Source of the DNA: Pegea sp. RAD2-039
Lineage: Eukaryota > Chordata > Thaliacea > Salpida > Salpidae
Assembly (NCBI GenBank): GCA_034620365.1
Contig: JAQGEQ010000354.1
Location: forward strand, 186,001 to 250,000
Length of the DNA stretch: 64,000 nt
Direction of reading: 5' to 3'
Part shown: one piece after another, positions 14,801-27,574 of the stretch
Layout of the letters: every line of letters begins with the position of its first letter
How positions within the stretch are numbered: the first letter of the stretch is position 1
Made by a program: the position numbers and the translations under genes
The notes under the pieces: model-generated
Databases searched by the model: none
The model's input: the letters and a program-made list of their open reading frames with translations, nothing else
Told to the model about the DNA's origin: nothing

Positions 14801-17155
14801 AAATTTTTTATAGTTGGATAAATATCTCTATTTATTTTTTTTTTCATCTGTTTAATATTGTAAATTATTTGGTTTATTAAATAACTTTGATACAATTGTA
14901 ATAATTAAAAAAATAGAATCAAAAGTTAACGTTCTAGTGATTTGTCTTTTAAAAGTATAATAAAAAATTATTTTTGTAGAATAATTACCATATCACAACT
15001 GAGTACTTTTAATTTTATGGTTTAATTTCAATAACAAATTAAGCTTTAAGTTTTACATTTAATTTGTTGACATTTCTTTTTATTAATTAGATTAACTTCT
15101 TAAAACTTAAAACGTCAATTTCAATTAATTAGGTTAAAGAATATTTAACAGACCATTTTTAGTGATAAAGTTTAATGACTCTATAAGCTTGTTATATAAA
15201 GTTATATATGAGGTTGAGAACACTGAAATAAATAAACACTTAGAGTTTAAAATGAATAAAAATAGTTGGTTTGAACTTAGGAATTAGTTAGCTAATGAAT
15301 CAATTTATCCTTTACTACAAGCTGTTAACAAAATATATATTTACAGAATGTTAAATTTATTTTTTACATATTCTAAAAACTTTACAAAAAATTGGTTGTT
15401 TTTATATTTATAAAGAATTAAATGAACAGCTGTGAAGTATGATAACTACAATAAAATATTTTTAGATTAGTTGAAAATTTTACATTTTTTTGTTGAAGTA
15501 TTTTTCATTTGTTATTTTTTAACAAAAATAATTTTTTTCTATTTTATAACATTTTATCAACTGATTTAGACTCCAAACATGTTATGTAAACAATAACCTT
15601 GTTTTATAATAATGTTTTAAACAGTCTTGCATCTTTAATAACGATTTTCTTTATAAATTTTTTTACGAAAAGTTTGGTAAATCTTTAAATTGAAAAAAAA
15701 TTGTTATTAAGAAGATTTTGAAGATTTTAAATTGATTCTATTTGAGCTTTTAACTTTTTTGTTGTTGTAATTAATGAATTCATGAAAATATGACTTATGG
15801 AAATATGAACTTTTTATCAAATGATGTCATCACAACCTCATGAAAAAATATTAATTTTTGCTTTTCATATCAAGACAAATTATAATTTATTCTTTTAAAA
15901 TAAAAAAGCTTTGATTATATACTAAATTGTCATAAATATTTTCAAATATTTGACTAAAATGAAAACATTTTATCAAGATTTTGAAACTATTTTTTTTATT
16001 AGTGATAATTTTTATCAAATAAAAAAACTTTTAGAAATAAAATATTCCGGAAAATATTTGTCAAAATTAAAGCTCCAGTAGAACTTAGTGAGAGGTTTAT
16101 CTAAAAGCTCGTTAATCGATAAAGAATTTGTTTAAAAACTACGGTTTTAGAGCTAAATTCATTTTAAATTGACTAATAGATACTTATGAAATAAAAATTT
16201 GAATGATTAATTTTAAAATCTTATTATTTTGTTATTATAAGAGCTCCCAATAATCTTTTGTACCACAAAAGCTTTTAAAAATGAAACAATTTTTCAAATT
16301 ACTACTTTTACAGTTCCACATTAAACTTCATCAACATATTTTACTATTTCAATTTAATCTTAAAAAAATGACATTAATTTCATGATCCACAGTTTTACAA
16401 AATTTAGGTTTTTTCAAGTCTACATAAATTGAAAGTCAATTAAAAAAAGGAATTTTTTGATGTAATTTGAGGTTATATTAAATTCAGTTTTGTATCAGAA
16501 TATTAAAAACAGATTAAATGAACTAAAATAGATATCTTCAAAATATCTGAAGCCAAAAAAATTTATATAAAATTAGAAGTTGATTAATTAGTTTGAATAA
16601 AAAATATCAAATACTTATTGAAAGTTCCAAATACCACGAAAGTCTGCTTACAAAATCAGTTTAAAATATTCGTGTAAAGATTTAAGTTGACAACAAATAA
16701 ATCGTCTCCTAGTATCAAATATCAGTTCAAAAGCAATGAAATTATTTTGCTTTCTATATGTTTAGTGAAAACAGAACATTTTTTTTCCATTTATCAAAAA
16801 ACATTTTAAATTATTTCATAATATAAAATTACAAATAGCTAAAAAATGAGAAATATGAGAAGCAACTAGCGATGGGAGCTTTAAAAGTTTTCAGTAACCA
16901 ATCAAATTAGTTTATTTTTGTTTTATTTCTAATGTTTAGAATAAAAATTACAAAGCTTTGAAACTTGTAAAATTAATTCTTAGTAAAAATCATATTTCAT
17001 CTCAAATAAAGGAGATAAAAATCATCAAAGCAAGCCGTGTGAGGTTTGGGTACAGATAGAACTTGATATAAAGTAGAAAAATCTTCTCAAAAAACAAAGA
17101 AATCCAAAATCCGTCTGCAAGAGGACAGCAAAGCAGAAGGTACGTATCGTGGCAG
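5856..17155. other. 11-kb AT-rich intergenic region without recognisable genes
   Basis: Only short chance reading frames occur; the longest (7292-7561 +, 8131-8397 -, 8489-8776 +, 10700-10942 -) have AT-driven Phe/Ile/Leu/Tyr/Lys/Asn composition and match no family I know. There is a small 19-bp tandem duplication at 10951-10988. The left edge must hold the 5' UTR and promoter of the trefoil gene, and the right edge the 3' UTR of the KMT2-like gene; neither can be delimited by eye. The palindrome TGACGTCA, common in some genes of the window, is absent. Confidence 0.55.
10951..10988. repeat. 19-bp direct tandem duplication
   Basis: Two exact adjacent copies of a 19-bp unit (agacattaaagagctttac) lie side by side, with no gene nearby. 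Probably a recent slippage product. Confidence 0.8.
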
Positions 17156-20100
17156 TTAGTTGAGATATTTACGACAATTATAAGATTCACAAAGACATTT
17201 AATCTTGTCTTCTTCTTTTTCTTCTTCAAATTTGTAATCATAAGTGAGCTCCTCACCGCGGCAAATAGCGCGCGCAGCTTGTATGACGATGTGATGGTTG
17301 GTGCTGAATGCATCGCAGATGATCACTGATTCGCAATTAGGTGAACAGGAATGATTGATAAAACGCGCGGCGTTTCCTTTTCGCGTTGCATCAATCACGA
17401 CATCTTTGCATCGGAACATATAACACCCAATCCCTTTCTTCTGATATCTCTTCTCACGTAGATCAGCCAAGTCTTTCCTTATCACCTACGTCAACCAAAA
17501 TCTCAAGGATCGTGGTTACCATGACAACCAGCATACCAACTTACCTCACCGTTGTACTCACAAATCATTTCATTTGCAGCAATATCTTCATTTGCATACA
17601 AACCAATTCCATGAATCGGTGAAGCCTTTATATAAGTCTTTTTACTTTGAGCTTTCTTTAAAGTTCGAAACTGCATCAATGATGGGTATCCTTGTTGACT
17701 CTTCTTGAATCTAAAGATCAGGAGGGATTTGATGACGTCATCTAGAGAAGGGAAACTTACGCTTGTTTCTCTGGTTTTGCTTCACTATTGATCGGATCTT
17801 TTCGATGCGAAGACTTCACAAAGTTAAAGATGTCATAAGCCTTCGCTTTTGGCTTCTTTCGACTTCGCGCGCATCCTTCGAAACTTGGAGCATCAGACTA
17901 GAAAATACAAGGATCAGATGATGAAGATACAAGGATCAGATGATGAAGATACAAGGATCAGATGATGAAGATACAAGGATCAAATGATGAAAATACAAGG
18001 ATCAGATGATGAAGATACAAGGATCAAATGATGAAAATACAAGGATCAGATGATGAAGATACAAGGACCAGATGATGAAGATACAAGGATCAGATGATGA
18101 AGATACAAGGATCAGATGATGAAGATACAAGGATCAGATGATGAAGATACAAGGATCAGATGATGAAGATACAAGGATCAGATGATGAAGATACAAGGAT
18201 CAGATGATGAAGATACAAGGATCAAATGATGAAGATACAAACGCAAGCGCTACTAACGTTCAAATTTCTTTTTAAACCCAATTTTTTGCTGAATTTGGGT
18301 TTGTAGTTGAGACATTTAGATAAATTTGGGAATTGTTCAAACAAAAAATAAATCTGTTCGTTTCTGAGCCCCAAAAATCGAAGAGGATCCAATATTTTGG
18401 GAGGTGGATGATTTTCAAGCATTTGAGCTTCTTCTGTCAACTTGTTCAGATCCTTAAAGATCTCTGCAATCCAACAATTCAATTAAACTTATTTCAGAGT
18501 AAACGGTGACGTCATCGACAACCTGTGACGTCATCAGAACACCGATGAAATCCAGAACATTCGATATCAAACTTCAAATAAGATGTGTTGTTATGGAAAC
18601 GAGATGGAAGAGAATGCTGAAAGATCGATGATTGTTCGGCAGCTGTTTCAGTGATGTTCAGTTTGTGCATCAACTAAATTACAAATTATGACGTCACGAG
18701 ATTAGCTATAACGTCACTGCAAAGGTATGACGTCACTAACCTTTCGAAATTCTTCTTTTTCCATTTTGTCTTTCAAATTTTGTCGCTTTTTGTAAAATCG
18801 ATACAAAAACATCTGGAAATCTACATAGCAACAAGTTAATAACAATTACAGCGTTGCTAAGCAACGTACTTTCGCTGCTGATGACGTCAGCATCGTTGCA
18901 ATCCTGTTCGAGTTGATCAGCCTGAAATACAGCAACGTTATTGGACGATTTTACTGAGTGTTGATTTGTTAATTACTTTCTCGTAAAAAGGTTGTAGCTG
19001 AGACCACAATTGCTGCTTGATAGCTTCACGAGCGTCATCAGGCACCTTTTCGGCGTCCATGGCAACCTGTAGATCAGCAAACAACTGCCGAATAGCAGCT
19101 TCAAGCCCTTCTTTTAGTAACTTCGGGTTTCTGACGTCAGTAACCATGGAAACGAAGATTTTTTCAAGTGGACAAACCTTTACAGGTTTCTTCTTACAAA
19201 CTTCTGAAACTAACCAACCAACAATGACGTCATCACTTCCTGTACACACTCACTTTTATCGACGATGACGTCATCATGGCGTATAGTGACGTTGACGCCA
19301 TCAAGGTCATGGAGTTGCTGCTCGGTTAACCTGAGAGCTTGTTTAAAAGTCCTGGACCGGTACCGGACCTTTAAGCCCGGTTCTACTGGGCTCCAAAACC
19401 ATCTAGAAACGCTGTAAAGCAATGACGTCATCATCTACTGAAGCAAAAGCACAATCTAGCGGTACCTGTAAGATTTGGGAACTAAATAATTGCGGCCCAC
19501 TGCTAGGGTGGTGAGTAATCCCAAGGCATGGACTACAACTGTCCCAGTGAGGACAGAGACATCGGCTGATGAGATAAAGTCCTGCCAACTTTTTCCGATC
19601 CTCTTGTTGCTCGTATCAACCAAAATCCGCTTCCGAACAGCAAAGTCATCATTCGTCATCGTCTGAATGAAGAGTCTGATGATTTATCGCCACTAGATGG
19701 CGTGCTTACCTGTTGTTTATCAGCTTGAGAGCGATGTTTAAAGCAAAAAACTTTTCGATTAAATTGAAATCGGCATTCGACCTCACGAGCACACATGAAG
19801 TGATATGTACAACTACAATCAACTGTGTGACATCCGACTGTAGCTCCCGAATTTCCACAATAATCACATCTCTAAACACTAAAATCAACATCCAAAGATC
19901 TTTAGGACTTTCTAGGACACTTACCAACATCCGACCACGTGATGAAGCCTTGTCTACTTTGAAAAGTACGCCTCGTTTAGTTTCCTGGACTTCTGCGGAC
20001 CACCGGGCACAGTTGACATGAATCCAGTCGTCCTGGGTCGTATATAGGAGCCTGCCCTCTTTGGTGGGGTCCGAGTCTCCGTATCCAGAACATAAGATAC

Positions 20101-23100
20101 ATTTACGAAGGTCGGCCGAAATGTCTTCGATAAAACTTAATCTTTTAGTAATTTGAGATTTGTTAAATGAAAGGGATGTTTTTGTGTAATTGTGCAGGTT
20201 CATTGAAGGTGTTTGCCTTAACGAGTCAACTCTGAAGGTAGAAGAAGATGAATATTTTATCTTTAGAGGATAAGATCTCACTTTTGAATCTCTTCCAGGG
20301 TGTACGGTTTGTTTTCAGCAAAATTGAACCACTTGAAGTAGGTTGGCGCCACCTCGTGGTAGGTTTTATGAGCAATTTCGCGATTTTTTGTTTCAGGAAT
20401 TAGCTTGATGATGTGTTTGAAATGGAGGTTAGTTGCAGATACAGATGATGCCCTGAAAATCCGTTCATAGTTGACCTGTTTGTAAATACTTCTGTAATTG
20501 ATACGTCGTGAATCATGAACAGAATATTTCAAAATCTGAAATTTAAAAAGTTAGAAGATAAAGATGATGAAGATTCAGGACTTTTTCACGGAATATACGA
20601 GCAATTTCAGGATTGTACTGAAAATCAGAGATCAACTTTCGAAGTTTTAACGCGATTCGCGTTTTTAAATCTTTCCACCATTGACAATTCCTAGGATGTA
20701 TAATTCGTGATCTTAATAAACTCAAATGCCTGTGATCTCTGCAAACAAATATTTGTAATTTTCAAGGATCCCAACTCTTTCAAACTCAACTCATCTAGCA
20801 TCAATTTCTTCCGTTTATTCAGTTCATATTCCAAGATGGCGGATCGACCATCACAGTTGATACATCGGTAATTAATTGGATCACAAAAATGATCTGAAAG
20901 CATCTCATCTGCGAGATCACATGTAAAAACAATTTAAAAGCTCCATCAATCACTAACCTGAGATGTTCTCGCAATTCGCGTGATTCCAACTATGACACGA
21001 TGTGCATTGAATCATTTTTTCAACATTGCTTTTTCTGTCAGATTGAAAAGTTACTCGGGGAAATTTTGAGAATCAGCGGCACTTACGTTTCGCAAATAAG
21101 GCAACATTTTCCTCGCTCTTCAAAGTAATAACACTTTTCACACAAAGTATTGTTCTTCTTCCACTTAGAGTTGGGTGTTGATCCAGCTGTGTCTGTCCCA
21201 CACTTCACACATCGGATGCAGCTATGACACTTCCAAGGGGACCTAAAATCATCAAAGTCGCACATTTGCTTCAATCAAACGCGATTTCACTGACGTCACA
21301 GCTTCATTTCCAAAACAATCCTTATGAACCATCTTCCAACAAGATCCACAAGTGATCTGAGGACGTCCAGGGTCCGTAGAACCTCCACAGCAATCACAGA
21401 ACACACAGCTACAACAAGAAAATCAGTGATGACGTCATCGAGTCGTGATTCCCACTTCTGACACGTCCACTGGGCCATTTTCATCTTCTTCTTCTGGGCT
21501 GGAGTGTCTGGGACACAGTAGCTGTGGTAGGACTGGAGGCAGACAGAGCAGTAGACCATCGAGGGCACGCCATCTTGTGTGACGTAATTGAGTCCGGCGG
21601 AAGCGCACAGGTAGCAAATTGGTTTTGGGGGTCGATTTTTTCTGGTTATAATCGATTTTCCGAATTTTGATATCTTTTGAAGGTCAAAAGACTCCTGAAA
21701 GGATAAAGATTTGTTTGATGTGAGGGATTTGAGAGGAATTTAACCTTCCAATGATGAGAATGAATCCGAACTAGGGGCACTTTTTTGCCCTGAGTGCCCC
21801 TGATGCTGATAGGAGGTGCAAGAGGTTGGTGACCTAAAAGATAAAATGTGAGACTTTTGAGAAGATTCAAAAAACTCCAAATACTCTTTGATGAAAGACG
21901 AGCGATTGGAGAAACTGGAACAGGAGCTACAGGTGACGAGGGTCTTTGGAAGTCTTCCTCGGATCTGTAAAATATTCCGATCTTTATTTGAAATCAAATC
22001 ACGGATGTTGCTTACTCGGATTCATCTTGAGAATCTGGCTTGAGATCTTGTTCAGGAGTGAGAGCAACTTCAAATTCTTCCGGTTCAAGCTCTTTGGTCA
22101 TTTGCTCGGGCTGAAGATCGAGGTGAGAAGATGAAGATGAGAAGATGTAGAAATAGAGCAAACCTCAAAACTGTAATCGTCGTCGCCATCGATAAATTCA
22201 TCTTCATCAACTTTAGTTTGGATTTCATAAGACTTCATCTCAAATGGGTTGTTCTGTGAAGATGTAGGAAAGGTAAGGTTGAGAGGTGACAAAAACCAAA
22301 TGTTACAAACAAAGAGGTAATTGGAAGATCTTAGATATCATTATTTAAGATTGATTCAGAAAAAATAGAAAGTTTGTAGAATTGGTAAAACTGAATTATA
22401 AACCAAATATTTAAGATGACAAAATAGAAGTCTAGGAAACTGGTCACGTGATTAGGAATCGGGAAGGAATTCCAAGCCTTGGTTACCCAATAAAAAAGCT
22501 GGGTGTTATTAGAGTTGTTGAGATGTTTAATTTTGAATAAAGAGCCTCTGAGGACATATGAGAGATTACGATCTTTATATTTGCCGGTTGCTTCATCAGA
22601 TTAAATACTTTTTTAAGTTTTTAAATCAATTAAATGAGAAACAAGTTTCTTTTCAACCAATCAAAGTATTTCTGGAGGTTTTCGTGTCTTTAAACTTTGA
22701 TGTGGAAGCAAGTACTTGAAACCAAATTGATTTGAAGCTAACTTCAGATTTACATTTTCGATTAATTCATATTTCTCATAATAGAAAGTCCATTTCCGAT
22801 CTGCTGACTTCAGCAACAAGTCAAGTTTGAGCTTTGATTCCAAAATCACCAAATTCTAGTTTCTCTGATCAGTTGGTCAACAACATTACTTCCAAGACTT
22901 GCTTGATCTTTCAAGTATTTAAGCTTGATGAGCGCGTCTAGTAGCGCGATAACCACTTTTCTATCAGCATTTTAAGTTGAAATTTCATGTTGAGAAAACA
23001 AAATTGACAATTTAGCACCTTGGCCTGGAAAATTTTCGATAAACAAAACCAGGACAGAAAATTAAATCTGTTGCTTGGCGGTGATTTGTCCCGGAAAAAA

Positions 23101-25102
23101 GGGCACCCTTGACTCATGTTGGATGTGACATCATTGATGATATTAAAAACGAAGCCAGGTACAGTGAGATGCAAAAGAAACAGTTTTTGGTAACCCCAAT
23201 AATTAAATCTGGAAAGTTCTCATATGTGTCACCTCTTCTTATTGGTCTTTCAGCTTATGTATCATGTGTTAGTCACTCGATAAGATGGGCTAATGGTCAA
23301 GTAGAGTGGCTGCTAATCTGTTGTGTTTTAAGCATCGAATTCCTTCTCCTTGTCGATCATATTACTTACTCAGCTCTATTACTCCATCTACCGGACGAAG
23401 AAAATATCTCCCCAACTATGGACAATTAGTGCCACTACCTTGTGGTTGCTTCGGAAATACACCCAAACAGATAAACTACAATTTGTTGACCCTTATGTCA
23501 CTGGGCCATGTCACTCAAGAACAGTTATAAGAGTGGGAATAGTTCAGCATAAGTTATTCTCCCCAATAATCCAAGCCAGTGCGCATGCGCAGTATATAGA
23601 CCAACTACAATTCTGCTTATAGGCAGTCCAAGGTAGAAGTCGTATTAACCCTGATAGCAGCACCTGGCAGCAAATACTAATGTGCTGATAGGAGGGGTTC
23701 AGGGTATTTGTTTAACGAGTAAGTTTTCAAACTATTTTTGTGTGTGCTGAATCAAGCGCGCGAATTAAACGCTTTTAAAAGTTTGTAAGATTCCATGAAA
23801 GATGTTTAAGCTGGACAAAATTGACTGTGGTCCAACACGTGGTTTAATGTGGTCCAACACGTGGTCTTCCATTGTTTAATGGCTAATACTCTTCCAAAAC
23901 TAAATACTTACCTTTCTTTTCTAGCTTTTTTTGAAAAGAGAAGCGATTCCCTTTTCAAGTGAACTGTTGGAAAATTTTCTAGTTGTCACCAGACATCAAT
24001 TTTTTAAATAAATGAGAGAATTTAGAGATAAAAACTTTGACTTTTTAAAAGAGGAAGACTTATACTCCTTTTACACCTTAAAGCTCTCATTCAAAACAAA
24101 ATTAGATATTTGAAAAAGAGCTTTAATAGAAAGCAAGTATTGAGTTGATATTACGATATTAATTCAGCATTTTACTGTCACCATCAAGTTTCAATACTAA
24201 ATCTTTTGCTGTTTAAACTATTCGAGATTTAGAAAATAAGTCAATAAAATTCTAGATGCTTAAATTAATTAGATTTAATCGAACAAACCTCTTCTTCGCC
24301 TTTGTTGTTTATTGTATCTGATAAACGTACGTTTGTATAATCTGTAACAGAAAAGAAAATGTTATTAGAATAAAAGTAAGAATTTGTTGCTTTAATATTT
24401 GTTTAAAAACAAAATTTTGGTGATTACAGAGAAAATATTGAAAATTTATTTGAACCTGTATAAGCATTAAGTGGAAATGTGTACTTCAGGGCCTCTGAAT
24501 ATTGCTGTAAAATAAATTGTTAAATGTAAGCATTGACAATTTCGCCAATTTCACAATTTCGTTAAAAAAACTTACATCATTAAAAAGACTTGGGTTGATT
24601 AAATTAGAGATATTTGAGGACATTACAGTCTAAAAAGTAAGAATTAGAAAATGGATTTAAGGCAAATAAGTGACTCACATCAATATTTGGGACTCGATCA
24701 ACAGACTGATGTTCCATTTTATAATCATTGTATCTGGTTGGAGGTCCCACATTACGCCTTGATGGCAGTCTCTGCAGTGGCTGGTTAGTACATGGGCAGT
24801 TTGGTGATCTACTTACAGCATGGACAGAGTTTTTCTTTCCCAGGGGTTGATAATTTACTGCTTCCGGTTTTTTCTTCTTTCGACCTCGTTTTTTTCCACC
24901 TTTAGGACGTCCAACCTGTTTTGAGGGTGTCTTAGTAACATGGATAGGTGATTGATAAACAACTTTTGGTGAATTGGATTCATTTGTAGAATTGGTCTGA
25001 TTCAGATAATTTTCATCATCTGCTTCTATAAGAAAAATGATGATTTAGTGAAATAGTTTCAATTTAAATAAACTCACCATCACCATTAACAGACGATTCC
25101 AT
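17156..25102 (-). CDS. KMT2A/B: Trithorax/KMT2A-B-type histone H3K4 methyltransferase
   Basis: A 29-exon model whose splice phases all agree gives 1,376 residues. Order: AT-hook-like basic stretch (about 47-62); PHD1 (ICYLCASAG ... YHSYCVPD, about 304-360); PHD2 and PHD3 (about 360-495, ending MIQCTSCHSWNHANCENIS); a spacer where KMT2A has its bromodomain; extended PHD (CILCSGYGDSD ... DYCGNSGATVGC, about 690-805); FYRN (about 808-890); a novel insert (about 926-1070); FYRC (about 1075-1165); a WDR5-binding Win motif (GCARSR); SET (GIGCYMFR, NAARFINHSCSPNC, GEELTYDYKF) and post-SET (KCLCESYNCRKYLN). It should trimethylate H3K4 in a COMPASS-like complex with WDR5. Human KMT2A is near 4,000 residues; here I find no CXXC domain, no bromodomain and no good taspase site. 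Key exons: 25078-25102 (start), 24817-25025, 21456-21694, 19925-20231, 19710-19871, 18258-18463, 17761-17897, 17545-17710, 17156-17485. Introns are mostly about 50 nt; the large one is 22254-24288. Confidence 0.93.
17730..21440. repeat. TGACGTCA island 1 (KMT2 gene, 3' half)
   Basis: About 12 exact copies of the palindrome, in introns and exons, for example near 17733, 18507, 18525, 18688, 18728, 18880, 19131, 19224, 19266, 19422, 21289 and 21429, together with one-base variants. It has the form of a full cAMP-response element. None is visible in the 5' half of the same gene above 21.5 kb. Confidence 0.9.
17903..18239. repeat. 22-bp minisatellite, about 15 copies, in a KMT2 intron
   Basis: About fifteen near-perfect copies of a 22-bp unit (core aaggatcagatgatgaag) fill the intron between the FYRC exon (ends 18258) and the Win-motif exon (starts 17897). 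Sporadic A/G variants occur, including two units reading gaaaatac. On the coding strand the array is pyrimidine-rich and ends next to the 3' splice site, so it may serve as an extended polypyrimidine tract; that is inference. It is a head-to-tail tandem array without spacers, so not a CRISPR array. Confidence 0.97.
22440..22515 (+). repeat. Dispersed repeat family A, copy 1
   Basis: Shares a stretch of about 45 bases (cgggaagg-aattc-aa-ccttggttaccc-a-taaaa-agctg) with 28625-28675 and more weakly with 27415-27450. No coding potential; probably an old non-autonomous element. Confidence 0.6.
23100..23660 (+). pseudogene. Transposon relic, possibly retroelement integrase end
   Basis: A block of higher GC than its surroundings whose three forward frames together read like a decayed protein. 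One frame carries SHSIRWANGQVEW, resembling the NGQVER motif near the end of retroelement integrases; another frame further on reads DPYVTGPCHSRTVIRVG, resembling the C-terminal domain of such integrases. Frames are shifted and interrupted, so it is not functional. The assignment rests on short motifs only and could be wrong. Confidence 0.3.
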
Positions 25103-27329
25103 ACTGATATACCAGAGAATAATATAAGCTAATCAAAAAAATACTTTTTCTGGGCTTTTTTGCCAAGTACTGACAGTGTTGCAGGCAACCTTGTTTATCT
25201 AAATAAAAAACTAATAATATAAAACAAAAAAAGTTAATAATTTTCAAACTTACCTTTATACTTATAAGACAATTACATTCACCAAGATAATCTTTTTAAA
25301 AAAAAATTTACAAAAACTTTTAAAATTTGTAACAAAAAGATTTTTCAAACAACCTAAAATGTTTTCTACCTTTTTTAAATTAAAAATAGTTAATTAATCA
25401 TATAGATATTAATAAAATAATAAAACAAATTTATTTAATTTTATATAATCTTTTAATCAGGAGAGGATTTGAAACACTTGTGTTGCTATCTATATTATTT
25501 TTATAAAACCACTTTATAAAAACTAAACAATTTATGAGAACTTAAGTAGATGACATCAAAGATAATGACTAAAAAAAGAGATAAGAATTACCAAATTAAA
25601 AAACACAAATATTAAATCCTGATTTAATATTTTTGAAAAAAATTTATTTATGAAAAAAGATAAACAAAATATAATTAAAAAGAAAGATATAAACAAAAGT
25701 AGGAATAATTTACATTGAATAAAGAAATAAACATTAAAATTCTGCTTAGAAAAAATAAGATTATGAAAAATATAAATTTTATTATTTAAATATTATTTTC
25801 TATCAATATATAAATAAGTTATTTCATAAATAATTAAAAGTTTTGAATAAACTGAAAAATAAATTTGATTTTACACAAAAAAAATTAATAACATTATGTA
25901 AAATAAAAGAATAAAAATGCACCAGTATTTGTTAAAAGTTATAAAATAAATAATACAGCATCATATGCTTACAAAATAAATATAATTACGAAAATGTTTT
26001 CTGATTATCCTTATATTACTAAGATGTTAAGCGGTAATAAGCCCAAAAATAAAAACAATAAACAAAAGTACTTTAAATTAGTTATAATCTAAAGGATAAT
26101 TAAATTAAACAATTTAAAGGGCAGAAAAACATTATTTATTAAACATATTTTCACAACATTTTAGATTGGAGTTATGTGACTAGAGGCACTCTGACAGTAA
26201 AAGAAATCCATAGCAAAAATAGCATTTTTTATCAAGAGACAAACTTATTTCTCATTGAAGTTTATAAAATCTCTCTTTTAATAAAACTTTAGCATAAAAT
26301 AAAGATACTTATATTAAGAACTACTTCAATAAGCTTCAGACTGAACTCGTTCGATTTGTCCAAAATGGTCAATGAATAAGCCGGTTGGCGCCAAAAAAAT
26401 AAACATCGTTCGCGATAAACATTTTTATTATTACATAGAAGATAGCTTGGGTTAGCAAACCAAGAACTTTAAAGGGATGAAAAAATTAGTCTAGTTTTCT
26501 TATAAATTTTGTAAAATATATTTCTTTTATTAAACATAATTTAAGAATAAAATTTAAAAGAAGTCGTTTTAAAAAGAAAATGCTAGCGGCTTAAACAGCT
26601 TTATATAAAAAAATTATCAAGAAAAATAAAATCAACTTTATCTTTAAAATGATGTTTTTAACTTTGTATTATTTTTCATTTGCTGCGTTTTCTCCCACTA
26701 AATATTATACGTGCTATGGTTGTTGTGGCAATTATTTTAAAATAATACGATGTGCTTTTTATCGTGGCCTAACTTTAACATTTTCTAATTATGCAATAAT
26801 TGCCAAGGCTACTTACAGATTCTTACATTGATTAATTTGATAATAAATGCATCACTTTCTTCGGTGAGAAACGAAATGCGTCAAAATTACAGAAGTGAAA
26901 ATAATAAAACGTATAAATTGATATTTTCTAACAAGTTTTGACATTCAAAATCTAATAAACGTATAAAACAAAGCTCAAAACAGCAAGTTGAATATTAATT
27001 TACATGTTAACGTCTAGTTATAAAATTTAGTTATTTTCATAAAATGGTAAAATTTAGTGCCATAATTTAAGTTGCTTATAGTAGTTTGAAGCTTTTAATA
27101 ATAACTTATTTTTATTCATTTAACGCATAGCTATAGATAAAAGTTTGTACAAATATATAGAAAATACAAATAATATAACTGCAGAGAAATAATGAAAAAA
27201 ACTCAAGTAACGCAGCTTAACATTTGTGCAAAAATGGGAACACTACAAATGCTTTATACAAACTATAACAAATATAGGAATACAAAAAAGTAGAAAAAAT
27301 GAAGAATTTTGCAGCATTGTGTATCACTT

Positions 27330-27455
27330 GCTAAGAAAATTACTCAAATTATACTTTTTAACTTAATTTCAAAAAAGTTACAGAATTTGCTGCAGTGATA
27401 CAGCCGTCAAGAAGATTATAAGCCATAGTTATCCCATTAAAAAGTCCATTTGGTG
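27330..27455 (+). repeat. Dispersed repeat family A, copy 2
   Basis: Aligns by eye to 28545-28680: both begin with tatcacttg-taa-gaaa, pass through a poly-T/A stretch, then gaattTg, then a phrase like aagccatagttatccca-t-aaaa. It is diverged, so an old insertion. Confidence 0.55.
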
Positions 27456-27574
27456 TTATCAAGATTTTTAAATGGATTATTTTTGAAAAAGAAACCTGAG
27501 AGAATATAGTAAATATTTTATATAAGAAACAATAAAGTTATACTGAGGCAAACTACTAACAAATTTAAACAATT

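Larger units (their letters stand above)
22254..24288 (-). other. Large (2 kb) KMT2 intron carrying repeat debris
   Basis: The only long intron of the KMT2 gene, lying between the exons ending GEEE (24289-24341) and beginning NNPFEM (22164-22253). It holds one copy of dispersed repeat family A (about 22440-22515), a transposon-like GC-richer block (about 23100-23660) and a GC-rich inverted or duplicated stretch near 23820-23870 where an 18-20 bp phrase (ggtccaacacgtgg) occurs twice in tandem. Confidence 0.7.

Noticed and set aside
17903-18239. CRISPR-like array
   Set aside because: Units are contiguous with no unique spacers and lie in a eukaryotic intron; it is a minisatellite.
19713-20021. 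102-residue plus-strand frame overlapping KMT2
   Set aside because: Antisense to the extended PHD exons, whose zinc-binding residues are clearly real.
20754-20790. Ultra-short introns of 37 nt (near 20.75 kb) and 31 nt (near 21.27 kb) in KMT2
   Set aside because: In both cases an alternative donor or acceptor gives a 52-nt intron in the same frame, matching the usual size in this gene.
21646-21997. Two overlapping minus-strand frames near 21.8 kb as separate genes
   Set aside because: They are pieces of KMT2 exons at 21885-21964 and 21745-21833 read through the intervening short introns in different frames.
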